DNA from: Nitrospina sp.
Lineage (GTDB): Bacteria > Nitrospinota > Nitrospinia > Nitrospinales > VA-1
DNA length: 6,106 nt
Direction of reading: 5' to 3'
NCBI GenBank assembly: GCA_018665625.1
Contig: JABJCF010000489.1
Span: 1-6,106, forward strand
The notes below the pieces were generated by a model. That model was not told where the DNA came from. It was given only the letters and a program-made list of their open reading frames with translations, and made no database searches. Within the stretch, counting starts at the first letter, position 1; each line of letters opens with the position of its first letter. This document shows positions 1-5,574 of this stretch, in pieces. The translations under genes and the position numbers were made by a program.

Positions 1-1014
1 ACCAGCGGCCACACGGAATTCTATAAGGACAACATGTTCTCTAATATGGATATTGAAGGACGGGAATATGTCATGAAGCCGATGAACTGTCCTTTTCATA
101 TTCAGATATACAAAACCAAGTTAAGAAGTTACCGCGACTTGCCTGTTCGGTTTGGAGAGCTGGGAACGGTTTATCGCTACGAACGTTCTGGCGTGTTGCA
201 CGGCCTTTTGCGGGTGCGTGGGTTCACGCAGGATGATGCGCATCTTTTCTGTCGTCCATCGCAAATCGAAGAAGAGATCACCAAGGTTCTCGATCTCATT
301 GTTTATATTTTGCAGTCGTTCGGATTTCACGAATACAAAATTTATTTGAGCACGCGTCCTGAAAAATCTGTCGGAACGGATGAAGGATGGGAGTCTGCAA
401 CGAAAGCTTTGGAAACCGCACTGAACAATAAGAAACTGGATTTCGAAGTGGACCCTGGCGAAGGTGTTTTTTACGGTCCCAAGATCGACATAAAAATTAA
501 GGACAGTCTGAATCGCTATTGGCAGGTCTCAACGGTGCAGGTGGATTTTAATCTCCCTGAAAAGTTTGATATCAGTTATATTGAAGAAGATGGTCAGCGT
601 CGTCAGCCGATCATGTTGCACCGCGCCCTTATGGGCTCGTTGGAACGGTTTTTTGGTTGTCTGATCGAACATTATGCTGGTGCTTTTCCGTTGTGGTTGG
701 CTCCCGTTCAGGTCATAATGTTGCCAATCACCGATAATCATGCTGAATATGCTAATAAAATAGCCGAACAGCTTGAAGAATCAGGCATTCGTGTAGAAAA
801 AGACTTGCGAAATGAGAAGATTGGGTTCAAAATACGCGAGGCCCAATTACAGAAGATCCCTTATATGATTGTTTTAGGGGACAAAGAAGTGGAAGCTTCC
901 ACTTTGGGAGTTCGAAGACGACGATCCAAGGAAACACGGACCCTCGATTTGAAAACGTTTCTGGATGAAGTCAATGAAGCCGTAGAGAATCGGACGATTG
1001 ACTCAGACGTTTAA
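1..1014 (+). CDS. thrS: Threonyl-tRNA synthetase, 5'-truncated by the window edge
   Basis: Cytoplasmic class II aminoacyl-tRNA synthetase that charges tRNA-Thr with threonine. The frame is open from base 1, so the ATG at 34 is internal. The 337 visible residues match E. coli ThrS from about residue 305 to the C-terminus. The three zinc ligands that select threonine are all present: Cys at window residue 30 (in KPMNCP), His81 (in TQDDAHLFC) and His207 (in MLHRA), with the same spacing as E. coli Cys334, His385 and His511. Class II motif 2 (visible residues about 59-73, with [14 protein letters not shown]), the FYGPKI segment and motif 3 ([12 protein letters not shown]) are intact. From about residue 225 the anticodon-binding domain follows ([26 protein letters not shown]). 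The N-terminal TGS and editing domains lie outside the window. It is the first gene of the translation cluster, 27 nt before infC. Identification is very secure. Confidence 0.97.
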   Translation, partial: TSGHTEFYKDNMFSNMDIEGREYVMKPMNCPFHIQIYKTKLRSYRDLPVRFGELGTVYRYERSGVLHGLLRVRGFTQDDAHLFCRPSQIEEEITKVLDLIVYILQSFGFHEYKIYLSTRPEKSVGTDEGWESATKALETALNNKKLDFEVDPGEGVFYGPKIDIKIKDSLNRYWQVSTVQVDFNLPEKFDISYIEEDGQRRQPIMLHRALMGSLERFFGCLIEHYAGAFPLWLAPVQVIMLPITDNHAEYANKIAEQLEESGIRVEKDLRNEKIGFKIREAQLQKIPYMIVLGDKEVEASTLGVRRRRSKETRTLDLKTFLDEVNEAVENRTIDSDV

Positions 1015-1027
1015 TTAATATTTTTAA

Positions 1028-1044
1028 AAGGGATGTTTTAAATT
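1028..1044 (+). promoter_or_regulatory. infC ribosome-binding site with rare ATT initiation codon
   Basis: AAGGGA (1028-1033) is followed after 8 nt by ATT (1042-1044). TAA at 1039-1041 closes the frame immediately upstream, so no earlier start is possible in this frame. Non-AUG initiation of infC is known from E. coli and other bacteria, where IF3 discriminates against the codon and so limits its own synthesis. Only the sequence match is seen here; the regulation is inferred. Confidence 0.85.
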
Positions 1045-1716
1045 AACAAGAAACAGCGCATCAATAATATGATCCGGGTAAAGGAAGTGGCCGTCGTCTT
1101 GGATGATGGCGAGTCATTGGGTACCGTTCCTACCGAAGAGGCCATCGCAATGGCTGAAGACCGGAATCTGGATCTCGTGGAAGTAGCACCCAATTCCAAT
1201 CCGCCTGTTTGCCGTATTATGGATTACGGTAAGCATAAATATAAGGCCAGTAAAAAGGCCCACGAGGCAAAAAAGAATCAAAAAATCGTTCATGTTAAGG
1301 AAGTCAAGTTTCGGCCCAACACCGATCAGCATGACTTCGATTTTAAATTGAAACATGTGCAACGATTTTTGGAAAATGGCGATAAAGCTAAAGTTGTCAT
1401 TTTCTTTAAAGGTCGAGAGATTGTTCATCGCGAGTTCGGTCAGAAAGTTTTAGAACGAGTTGCCGAGCAAACCGAAGACATCGCTGTTATTGAACAAACA
1501 GCAAAACAGGAAGGCCGTACATTGGTTATGATACTGGCCCCTAAAAATGCTAAGTCGAAAAAAGGGAGTCCACCAAAAACCCCTAAGCCGACAGTAGCAG
1601 AAAAAAAGAGCGCCAATGAGGCACAACCGGCGGTAGCAGAAAAAAAGAGTGCCGATGAGGTGCAACCAGGATCAGAAGAGACGAGCACCGAAGCTGTGGT
1701 GCCTAATAATGAATAA
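1042..1716 (+). CDS. infC: Translation initiation factor IF-3, ATT start, long C-terminal tail
   Basis: IF3 binds the 30S subunit, prevents premature 50S joining and proofreads the start codon and initiator tRNA. I place the start at ATT 1042. The stop TAA at 1039-1041 lies in frame directly before it, a purine-rich Shine-Dalgarno (AAGGGA, about 1028-1033) is 8 nt upstream, and this start restores the conserved RIN segment of the N-terminus. The first ATG (1069) would delete nine residues including RIN. The product is 224 residues: N-domain (about 1-75, with VEVAPNSNPPVCRIMDYGK), a lysine-rich linker, and a C-domain (about 90-168, with VKEVKFRP, GDKAKVVIFFKGRE and ILAPK). Typical IF3 ends near ILAPK. 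Here about 56 more residues follow, first lysine/proline-rich, then acidic, with a 13-residue tandem repeat. In E. coli, infC also starts at AUU and IF3 represses its own translation through it; the same control is likely here by inference. Confidence 0.96.
   Translation: MNKKQRINNMIRVKEVAVVLDDGESLGTVPTEEAIAMAEDRNLDLVEVAPNSNPPVCRIMDYGKHKYKASKKAHEAKKNQKIVHVKEVKFRPNTDQHDFDFKLKHVQRFLENGDKAKVVIFFKGREIVHREFGQKVLERVAEQTEDIAVIEQTAKQEGRTLVMILAPKNAKSKKGSPPKTPKPTVAEKKSANEAQPAVAEKKSADEVQPGSEETSTEAVVPNNE
1594..1671 (+). repeat. Tandem 39-bp repeat inside the infC tail (2 copies)
   Basis: Two adjacent in-frame 39-bp units, 1594-1632 and 1633-1671, agree at 32 of 39 bases by my count. They encode VAEKKSANEAQPA and VAEKKSADEVQPG. 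Most differences are synonymous or conservative, so the copies have diverged under some coding constraint. Each unit contains a run of seven A that forms the heptamer A AAA AAG in the reading phase (1602-1608 and 1641-1647). Confidence 0.9.
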
Positions 1717-1729
1717 GTAGGAGTTTACA

Positions 1730-1924
1730 ATGCCAAAAATGAAATCAAATAAAGGCGCTGCTAAAAGGTTTAAAAGAACAGGCAGCGGAAAAATTCGCAG
1801 AAATAGTGCTTTCACCAGCCATATTCTGACGAGCAAAACCACAAAACGAAAAAGAAATTTGCGTAAATCCAGCATGATGGCTCCTGCCGATGCGAAACGC
1901 ATTAAAGTATTAATACCTTATTAA
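1730..1924 (+). CDS. rpmI: 50S ribosomal protein L35
   Basis: Small, highly basic protein of the large ribosomal subunit. The 64-residue product has the family hallmarks [15 protein letters not shown] at the N-terminus, GSGKIRR, then [17 protein letters not shown], and ends in LIPY; the length is normal for L35. The start ATG is preceded by TAGGAG (1718-1723) with a 6-nt spacer. It begins 13 nt after the infC stop, the usual infC-rpmI-rplT order, which implies co-transcription and probably shared control by L20, as known in E. coli and Bacillus. Its stop codon is followed at once by a short hairpin (1925-1938). Confidence 0.97.
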   Translation: MPKMKSNKGAAKRFKRTGSGKIRRNSAFTSHILTSKTTKRKRNLRKSSMMAPADAKRIKVLIPY

Positions 1925-1938
1925 CCCTCTAGCGAGGG
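1925..1938 (+). other. Hairpin with TAGC loop directly after the rpmI stop
   Basis: CCCTC (1925-1929) pairs with GAGGG (1934-1938) around the loop TAGC, giving five perfect base pairs. It begins at the first base after the rpmI stop. No T-tract follows, so it is not a standard intrinsic terminator. The same loop recurs in the hairpin at the pheS stop (3487-3502). Confidence 0.6.
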
Positions 1939-1942
1939 AGGC

Positions 1943-2046
1943 CGCTCTTCATTAGGTTAAGGAGCGATCGAAATTTATTGAGCGCATTACTGAGTAATTG
2001 CCGCTTTAACATTGAGAGAAGCAGCTGGCAAGAACGCAGTTAGCAA
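1943..2046 (+). promoter_or_regulatory. Structured rpmI-rplT spacer, candidate leader for rplT
   Basis: This part of the 137-nt spacer can form several helices: CGCTC 1943-1947 with GAGCG 1962-1966; ATTAC 1986-1990 with GTAAT 1994-1998 (3-nt loop); and a bulged arm of TTGCC 1998-2002 with GGCAA 2027-2031 stacked on GCTT 2003-2006 with AAGC 2019-2022, leaving AGCT 2023-2026 bulged. GCG 1982-1984 with CGC 2035-2037 could close the last two arms into a three-way junction (T1998 can serve only one arm). The region ends just before the rplT Shine-Dalgarno. Autoregulation by L20 binding an rRNA-like leader is known for this operon in other bacteria, but at other positions. L20 binding here is inference; the pairings are visible. 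Confidence 0.45.
2021..2046 (+). repeat. Imperfect 11-nt direct repeat before the rplT start
   Basis: GCAGCTGGCAA (2021-2031) and GCAGTTAGCAA (2036-2046) match at 9 of 11 bases with a 15-nt period. The second copy abuts the rplT Shine-Dalgarno, and the first forms the 3' strand of the bulged arm of the spacer structure. If GGCAA is the pairing partner of TTGCC, the second copy (AGCAA) could compete less well for it. Confidence 0.5.
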
Positions 2047-2061
2047 AAGGAGAATTTAGAA

Positions 2062-2418
2062 ATGCCACGAGCAGTAAACGGGACTGTATCCCGAAAAAGA
2101 CGAAAAAAAATATTAAAGATGGCCAAAGGCTATCGGAGCGTACGTAGCACCGCATTCCGAAAAGCTCGTGAAGCTGTTGAGCATGGCCTCTGTTATGCTT
2201 ATCGTGACCGTAAAAATCGAAAGCGCGAATTTCGTCGACTTTGGATTGCCCGAATCAACGCAGCAGTTAGAGCAGAAGGAATGAACTATAGCCAATTCAT
2301 GTATGGATTGAAAAAAGCAGATATCCAGTTGGATCGGAAAGTTTTATCTGACCTCGCTATTAATAATCAGGATACCTTTAAATCCTTGACCGAAACTGCC
2401 CGCGCTCAACTCGCATAA
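2062..2418 (+). CDS. rplT: 50S ribosomal protein L20
   Basis: Large-subunit protein that binds 23S rRNA early in assembly and, in several bacteria, represses its own operon. The 118-residue product is of normal length. Its basic N-terminal extension ([15 protein letters not shown], residues about 10-24) is followed by the conserved globular part: [23 protein letters not shown] (about 46-68), [26 protein letters not shown], and a short C-terminal helix ending ARAQLA. The start ATG is preceded by AAGGAG (2047-2052) with a 9-nt spacer. The gene is separated from rpmI by an unusually long 137-nt spacer with predicted secondary structure, which suggests separate translational control of rplT. Identification is secure. 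Confidence 0.97.
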   Translation: MPRAVNGTVSRKRRKKILKMAKGYRSVRSTAFRKAREAVEHGLCYAYRDRKNRKREFRRLWIARINAAVRAEGMNYSQFMYGLKKADIQLDRKVLSDLAINNQDTFKSLTETARAQLA

Positions 2419-2443
2419 AATTTGGAATGCGCGAAACCCACTC

Positions 2444-2462
2444 CGCCCCCGATCGCGGGGCG
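2444..2462 (+). other. GC-rich hairpin between rplT and pheS
   Basis: CGCCCC (2444-2449) pairs with GGGGCG (2457-2462) around a 7-nt loop: six G-C pairs. It ends 16 nt before the pheS ATG and has no T-tract after it, so a classical Rho-independent terminator is unlikely. Possible roles are partial attenuation, an RNA-processing or stability element, or control of pheS translation. The function is unknown. Confidence 0.6.
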
Positions 2463-2478
2463 TCGGCCGGAAACCTGA

Positions 2479-3495
2479 ATGATTGAAACCATCAACAAGC
2501 TTCGTCAGGACTTCGATTCCCGCTTGGGTTCTATCTCAGACCCTAAACAACTCGAACAAATACGCATAGACTTTCTAGGAAAAAAAGGTCAGCTCCAGGG
2601 ACTGATGAAAGAGTTGCGTAATGCGTCCCCCGAAGAAAAACCCAAGCTTGGAAAAGATATCAACATTCTCAAGCAGCATGTTGAGCAGGAATTAAATAAC
2701 AAGGGTCAGGGCCTCGGTTCTAAATCTTCGGGTAAATCGGAAGAAACCTTCGACACCACTTTACCGGGAAGGCGAGAGCTGACCGGAACCTTGCACCCTA
2801 TCACTCAGGTAATGGAAGAAATTACTTCCATATTTTTTGGTTTGGGATTCCAGGTTGAAGAAGGCCCGGAAATAGAAACGGACTATTATAATTTTGAAGC
2901 TTTAAACATTCCTAAAGACCATCCTGCCAGAGATATGCAAGACACTTTTTATATAGAAGATGAAACTGTTTTGCGAACACACACATCTCCGGTTCAAATT
3001 CATGTGATGGAAAATCGCGAACCGCCTTTACGCATTATTGCACCCGGAAAAGTTTATCGCTGTGATTCAGATGTCTCACACACGCCGATGTTTCACCAGA
3101 TAGAAGGCTTGATGGTTGACAAGGGAGTGTCTTTCAGTCACCTGAAAGGAATCATGAATATTTTTCTGCAGGAGGTGTTTGGAAAGGATACAGAAATTCG
3201 GTTTCGGCCCAGTTTTTTTCCGTTCACCTGTCCCAGTGCTGAGGTGGATATTCAATGTGTCATGTGCAGTGGCAAAGGGTGCCGGGTTTGTTCGCAAACC
3301 GGGTGGTTGGAAATTCTCGGTGCTGGAATGGTAGACCCCGCTGTTTTTCAATCCGTGGGTTATGATCCGGAAAAGTGGACAGGGTTCGCTTTTGGTCTCG
3401 GCATAGAACGCATTGCCATGCTTAAATTTGGCATCAACGACATCCGCTTGTTCTTCGAAAACGATCTTCGCTTCCTCAAACAATTCCCCCACTAG
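2479..3495 (+). CDS. pheS: Phenylalanyl-tRNA synthetase alpha subunit
   Basis: Catalytic subunit of the cytoplasmic (alpha-beta)2 enzyme that charges tRNA-Phe. The 338-residue product is near the usual length (E. coli 327). Residues 1-75 form the charged N-terminal coiled-coil arm. The class II core follows: motif 1 around LHPITQVMEEI (105-115), motif 2 with KVYRCDSDVSHTPMFHQIEG (191-210), RFRPSFFPFTCPSAEVDI (241-258), the substrate-pocket segment GFAFGLGIER (302-311) as part of motif 3, and the end ENDLRFLKQF. Four cysteines (260, 263, 268, 271) form a CxxCx4CxxC knuckle present in many but not all bacterial PheS, possibly binding zinc. The ATG at 2479 has no clear Shine-Dalgarno and follows a strong hairpin; it is chosen because it yields the normal N-terminus. 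The expected downstream partner pheT is absent; cytochrome genes follow. The TAG stop lies in a hairpin loop. Confidence 0.97.
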   Translation: MIETINKLRQDFDSRLGSISDPKQLEQIRIDFLGKKGQLQGLMKELRNASPEEKPKLGKDINILKQHVEQELNNKGQGLGSKSSGKSEETFDTTLPGRRELTGTLHPITQVMEEITSIFFGLGFQVEEGPEIETDYYNFEALNIPKDHPARDMQDTFYIEDETVLRTHTSPVQIHVMENREPPLRIIAPGKVYRCDSDVSHTPMFHQIEGLMVDKGVSFSHLKGIMNIFLQEVFGKDTEIRFRPSFFPFTCPSAEVDIQCVMCSGKGCRVCSQTGWLEILGAGMVDPAVFQSVGYDPEKWTGFAFGLGIERIAMLKFGINDIRLFFENDLRFLKQFPH

Positions 3496-3502
3496 CGTGG
3501 GG
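3487..3502 (+). other. Hairpin with TAGC loop containing the pheS stop codon
   Basis: CCCCAC (3487-3492) pairs perfectly with GTGGGG (3497-3502) around the loop TAGC; the first three loop bases are the pheS TAG stop. No T-run follows. The loop and its closing C-G pair match the hairpin after rpmI, while the stem bases differ in a paired manner (TC/GA there, AC/GT here). CCCAC of the 5' arm can alternatively pair with GTGGG at 3585-3589 in front of the next gene. Confidence 0.6.
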
Positions 3503-3597
3503 CGCAATAGGTCGGTGCCCGCCAGGCAAGAAGGGAACCGCCAAGACTTTTACTATAAGTTTGCTAACATTCCCTCCTACGGGAGTGGGCTGATCTT
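3496..3597 (+). promoter_or_regulatory. Hairpin-rich pheS-cytochrome spacer, candidate 5' regulatory region
   Basis: This 102-nt spacer holds CGG 3513-3515 with CCG 3538-3540 enclosing TGCC 3516-3519 with GGCA 3525-3528, and a terminal hairpin at 3572-3588. A weak -10-like TATAAG sits at 3554-3559 without a recognisable -35. It lacks the box motifs of the riboswitch classes I know. A regulatory role for the downstream cytochrome genes is inferred only from structure and position. Confidence 0.35.
3572..3588 (+). promoter_or_regulatory. UACG-tetraloop hairpin covering the cytochrome Shine-Dalgarno
   Basis: CTCC (3574-3577) pairs with GGAG (3582-3585) around the loop TACG, closed by C-G. In RNA this is a C(UACG)G tetraloop, a UNCG-type loop known to be very stable. 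Two further C-G pairs (3572-3573 with 3587-3588) extend the stem past a bulged T at 3586. GGGAG (3581-3585), the only plausible Shine-Dalgarno for the ATG at 3598 (12-nt spacer), is largely inside the stem. This could limit translation; that is inference. Confidence 0.5.
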
Positions 3598-4575
3598 ATG
3601 AAATGGTCTTCCCGAATAATTGATCTTATAGTTGGAGCAGGATTGATTGGAATCTCTGCCCTGGCACTACTCTACTTCGTTATCAACGAACGATTTGAAT
3701 GGATTCCTGAACAGGCGCTTGAGTTGGTTCGTGACCCGGAAATCCTAAAAAGGCCGAAGGCAAAAAAATGTTCTGAGTGCCACAAAAATATTTACGAAGC
3801 CTGGAAAGAAAGTCGCCATTCGATTTCATGGACGAGTGAAACTTTTATAGAGGCCTCTGAAAATCGCACCAAAGAAAAATGCCTTCCCTGCCATGTGCCA
3901 CAGTCGGTGCAAGGGGAAAAACCCAGCCCGCGGTTGGACCTGCGTGATGAAGGTATCTATTGCGTATCTTGCCATTTTATTGATAACAAAATGCAGGGAC
4001 CGTATGATTTGCTGGCACCCCCCCACCCTACCTTTCGCAACCCAGATTATGTGCGCTCCAGTTTTTGTGGTTCATGTCATCAGAAAACGTTTAAGGAATG
4101 GCAGGGGACCAAAGTAGAAGACACCTGTCAGGACTGCCATATGCCGCGAAAGAAAGGCAGGCTGACTCAAAAAGCAGGACTCAACTTATTACATAAAAAA
4201 AGATGGGTGGGCGATCATCGTTTTCTGCATGGTAAAATAACGGAGATGGATGTGGTCATGGAAACAGGATGGGAAGAAAAGTTTTTTAACATCAGTCTCC
4301 AGAATCAAACCATACCGCATTCCGTGCCAACCGCTGATAATGGGGACCCGAGGCTTTATCTTTACATTAAGTTTTTTAACGAAGCTGGAGAGCAGGTTGA
4401 TAGCGCTAAAGAAATTATTGCTCCGCAACAAGAAACAGCTTTGCCTTACAATAAAAAAGTAAATTATCGATATCGGTTGTTTGACCCTGTCGCAATGGCA
4501 GAGGTCGATTTAAAATATCAGCCAGCCTGGTCAAAAGAAAAAACAAGGGTATTTGCGAAGACGGTACCCCGATAA
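3598..4575 (+). CDS. Membrane-anchored pentaheme c-type cytochrome, cytochrome c554-like
   Basis: Predicted electron-transfer protein anchored in the inner membrane with its body in the periplasm; 325 residues. A hydrophobic segment at about 10-29 with positive charges before it (K2, R6) is an uncleaved anchor. Five CXXCH heme-attachment motifs are visible: C58-H62, C95-H99, C122-H126, C157-H161 and C177-H181. The pattern CSECH-x-NIYEAWKESRHS, repeated weakly as CGSCH-QKTFKEW, is typical of the cytochrome c554 family. Residues about 185-325 lack heme motifs and resemble the C-terminal domain common in these proteins (NQTIPHSVPTADNGDPRLYL near 236-255, then beta-rich sequence). H74, H143, H207, H211 and H241 are candidate distal ligands. 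It is followed 32 nt later by a second cytochrome gene, so the two probably form one operon. The electron donor and acceptor are unknown; c554 relatives serve hydroxylamine oxidation and other respiratory chains. The start is supported by the well-formed anchor, despite a weak ribosome-binding site. Confidence 0.88.
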   Translation: MKWSSRIIDLIVGAGLIGISALALLYFVINERFEWIPEQALELVRDPEILKRPKAKKCSECHKNIYEAWKESRHSISWTSETFIEASENRTKEKCLPCHVPQSVQGEKPSPRLDLRDEGIYCVSCHFIDNKMQGPYDLLAPPHPTFRNPDYVRSSFCGSCHQKTFKEWQGTKVEDTCQDCHMPRKKGRLTQKAGLNLLHKKRWVGDHRFLHGKITEMDVVMETGWEEKFFNISLQNQTIPHSVPTADNGDPRLYLYIKFFNEAGEQVDSAKEIIAPQQETALPYNKKVNYRYRLFDPVAMAEVDLKYQPAWSKEKTRVFAKTVPR

Positions 4576-4607
4576 AAAATATTATTTAAATTTTTAGGAG
4601 AGTTTCA

Positions 4608-5459
4608 ATGAATATTCCACGAATCCTTTTTTTAGCCATCGCAGTTGTTATTTTCGCAGTCCTTCCGGTACAAGCGAAAGATATGGTCGTTAAAGAGCCG
4701 CCCAAATCTTTAAACAAATATTACCCTCCTGAAAGTGACCAGCCCAAATGGATTCAGCAGATGCATAAGATGAGTACGCATTTCGGAGGTGTTTTCGTAA
4801 ATCTAAAAGAAAAAGATTTTGCTAACGTCGACATGCATGCTGACAAACTGGTTGAAGAATATAAAAAGACTTCTGAGATGGTTCCTGAATGGGAAGAATA
4901 TTTTGATATCCCAGCTGCAGAAGCTTTTGCGGCAGCCGCAAAAACTCATGACATTGCCAAGGCGGGTAAAGCATCGGGTGGACTTGGCAAAACTTGCGGC
5001 AAATGCCATGCAGAACAGGAAGTCTCGGTTTGGGCCAAATATCATTGGCCCCGTTTTAACAAAATCAAAGTCACCGATCCGATTAGTGAAAAGGAAGTAG
5101 AATTTGATGATTATATGGGAAGCATTTCCTCATCTTTTAAAGGTGTGACGGTCAACTTCGGTGAAGGCCAGTATGATCGTGCTGCAAAAGCTTTAAAAAC
5201 TTTTAAGTCCCGATACATGGAGCTCAAATCAACTTGTTCCAAATGCCATGCCACTCAAGATGTAAAACGTTTTTATGTGGGGTCGGATGCTGATACCGCC
5301 TTCGCCGGGCTGGCCAAAGAACTCAATGCCGATAAGCCCAACCCTGGAAAATTCTGGAAAAATATTGGCTTGCTTGGAAAAACGGGATGCAAGCATTGCC
5401 ATTTGGTGCATCGTACCAATTCGTTCATTCAGGAAATGTGGGAGAAAAAAGAAGAGTAG
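4608..5459 (+). CDS. Periplasmic triheme c-type cytochrome with internal duplication, cytochrome c'-like
   Basis: Predicted secreted electron carrier or sensor, 283 residues. Residues 1-23 are a Sec signal peptide with a likely cut after VQA (23). Three CXXCH motifs are present: C130-H134, C210-H214 and C261-H265. Residues 52-88 align without gaps to 170-206 (shared positions include S56/174, F59/177, G61/179, V62/180, V64/182, N65/183 and Y85/203), each followed by a heme motif. The first unit has about 38 extra residues before its heme site. The helical, charged sequence with a distal-position Met and VPEW, and the heme site late in each unit, resemble cytochrome c', but this fold assignment is uncertain. 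The third heme lies in a short C-terminal segment (GCKHCHLVHRT). A strong Shine-Dalgarno AGGAG (4596-4600) precedes ATG by 7 nt. Probably co-transcribed with, and a redox partner of, the preceding pentaheme protein. No specific function is recognised. Confidence 0.85.
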   Translation: MNIPRILFLAIAVVIFAVLPVQAKDMVVKEPPKSLNKYYPPESDQPKWIQQMHKMSTHFGGVFVNLKEKDFANVDMHADKLVEEYKKTSEMVPEWEEYFDIPAAEAFAAAAKTHDIAKAGKASGGLGKTCGKCHAEQEVSVWAKYHWPRFNKIKVTDPISEKEVEFDDYMGSISSSFKGVTVNFGEGQYDRAAKALKTFKSRYMELKSTCSKCHATQDVKRFYVGSDADTAFAGLAKELNADKPNPGKFWKNIGLLGKTGCKHCHLVHRTNSFIQEMWEKKEE

Positions 5460-5574
5460 TAGTTCAAGTTGGGTATTTTCCCCCCATTGTTCTTTGAGTA
5501 ACAGTTTTGTAAATATTTGCAGTTTCAAGGCTGGTTGGTTTAATTTTGGGCTTTTTCGGTGTAACATATGGTTT

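Noticed and set aside
34..36. ATG at 34 as the start of the synthetase gene
   Set aside because: The frame is open to base 1 and the upstream residues ([11 protein letters not shown]) fit the conserved ThrS core, so the gene is truncated by the window rather than starting there.
2017..2025. Similarity of AGAAGCAGC in the rplT leader to the L11-binding region of 23S rRNA
   Set aside because: The match is only about nine bases and recalled from memory. The surrounding sequence and fold do not follow the rRNA domain.
3076..3507. A 143-codon open frame on the minus strand opposite pheS
   Set aside because: It lies almost wholly opposite the conserved catalytic core of pheS and shows no recognisable family features. 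It is a shadow of the real gene.
3503..3545. Cobalamin riboswitch fragment, suggested by GGTGCC...GGCAAGAAGGGAA
   Set aside because: The element resembles the 5' part of cobalamin riboswitches, but there is no B12 box (GCCACTG type) and the space before the gene is too short for the full aptamer. An Infernal search with the Rfam model would settle it.
3551..3559. Promoter with TACTAT/TATAAG -10 before the pentaheme cytochrome
   Set aside because: No acceptable -35 hexamer lies 16-18 nt upstream, and AT-rich hexamers of this kind are common by chance.
3496..3597. c-di-GMP-I (GEMM) riboswitch before the cytochrome gene
   Set aside because: Such riboswitches often precede multiheme cytochromes, but I could not find the paired tetraloop/receptor layout or the conserved core motifs in this spacer.
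5470..5500. Intrinsic terminator after the triheme cytochrome
   Set aside because: The best stem (TGGG/CCCA) has four pairs and a long loop, and is not followed by a clear T-run.
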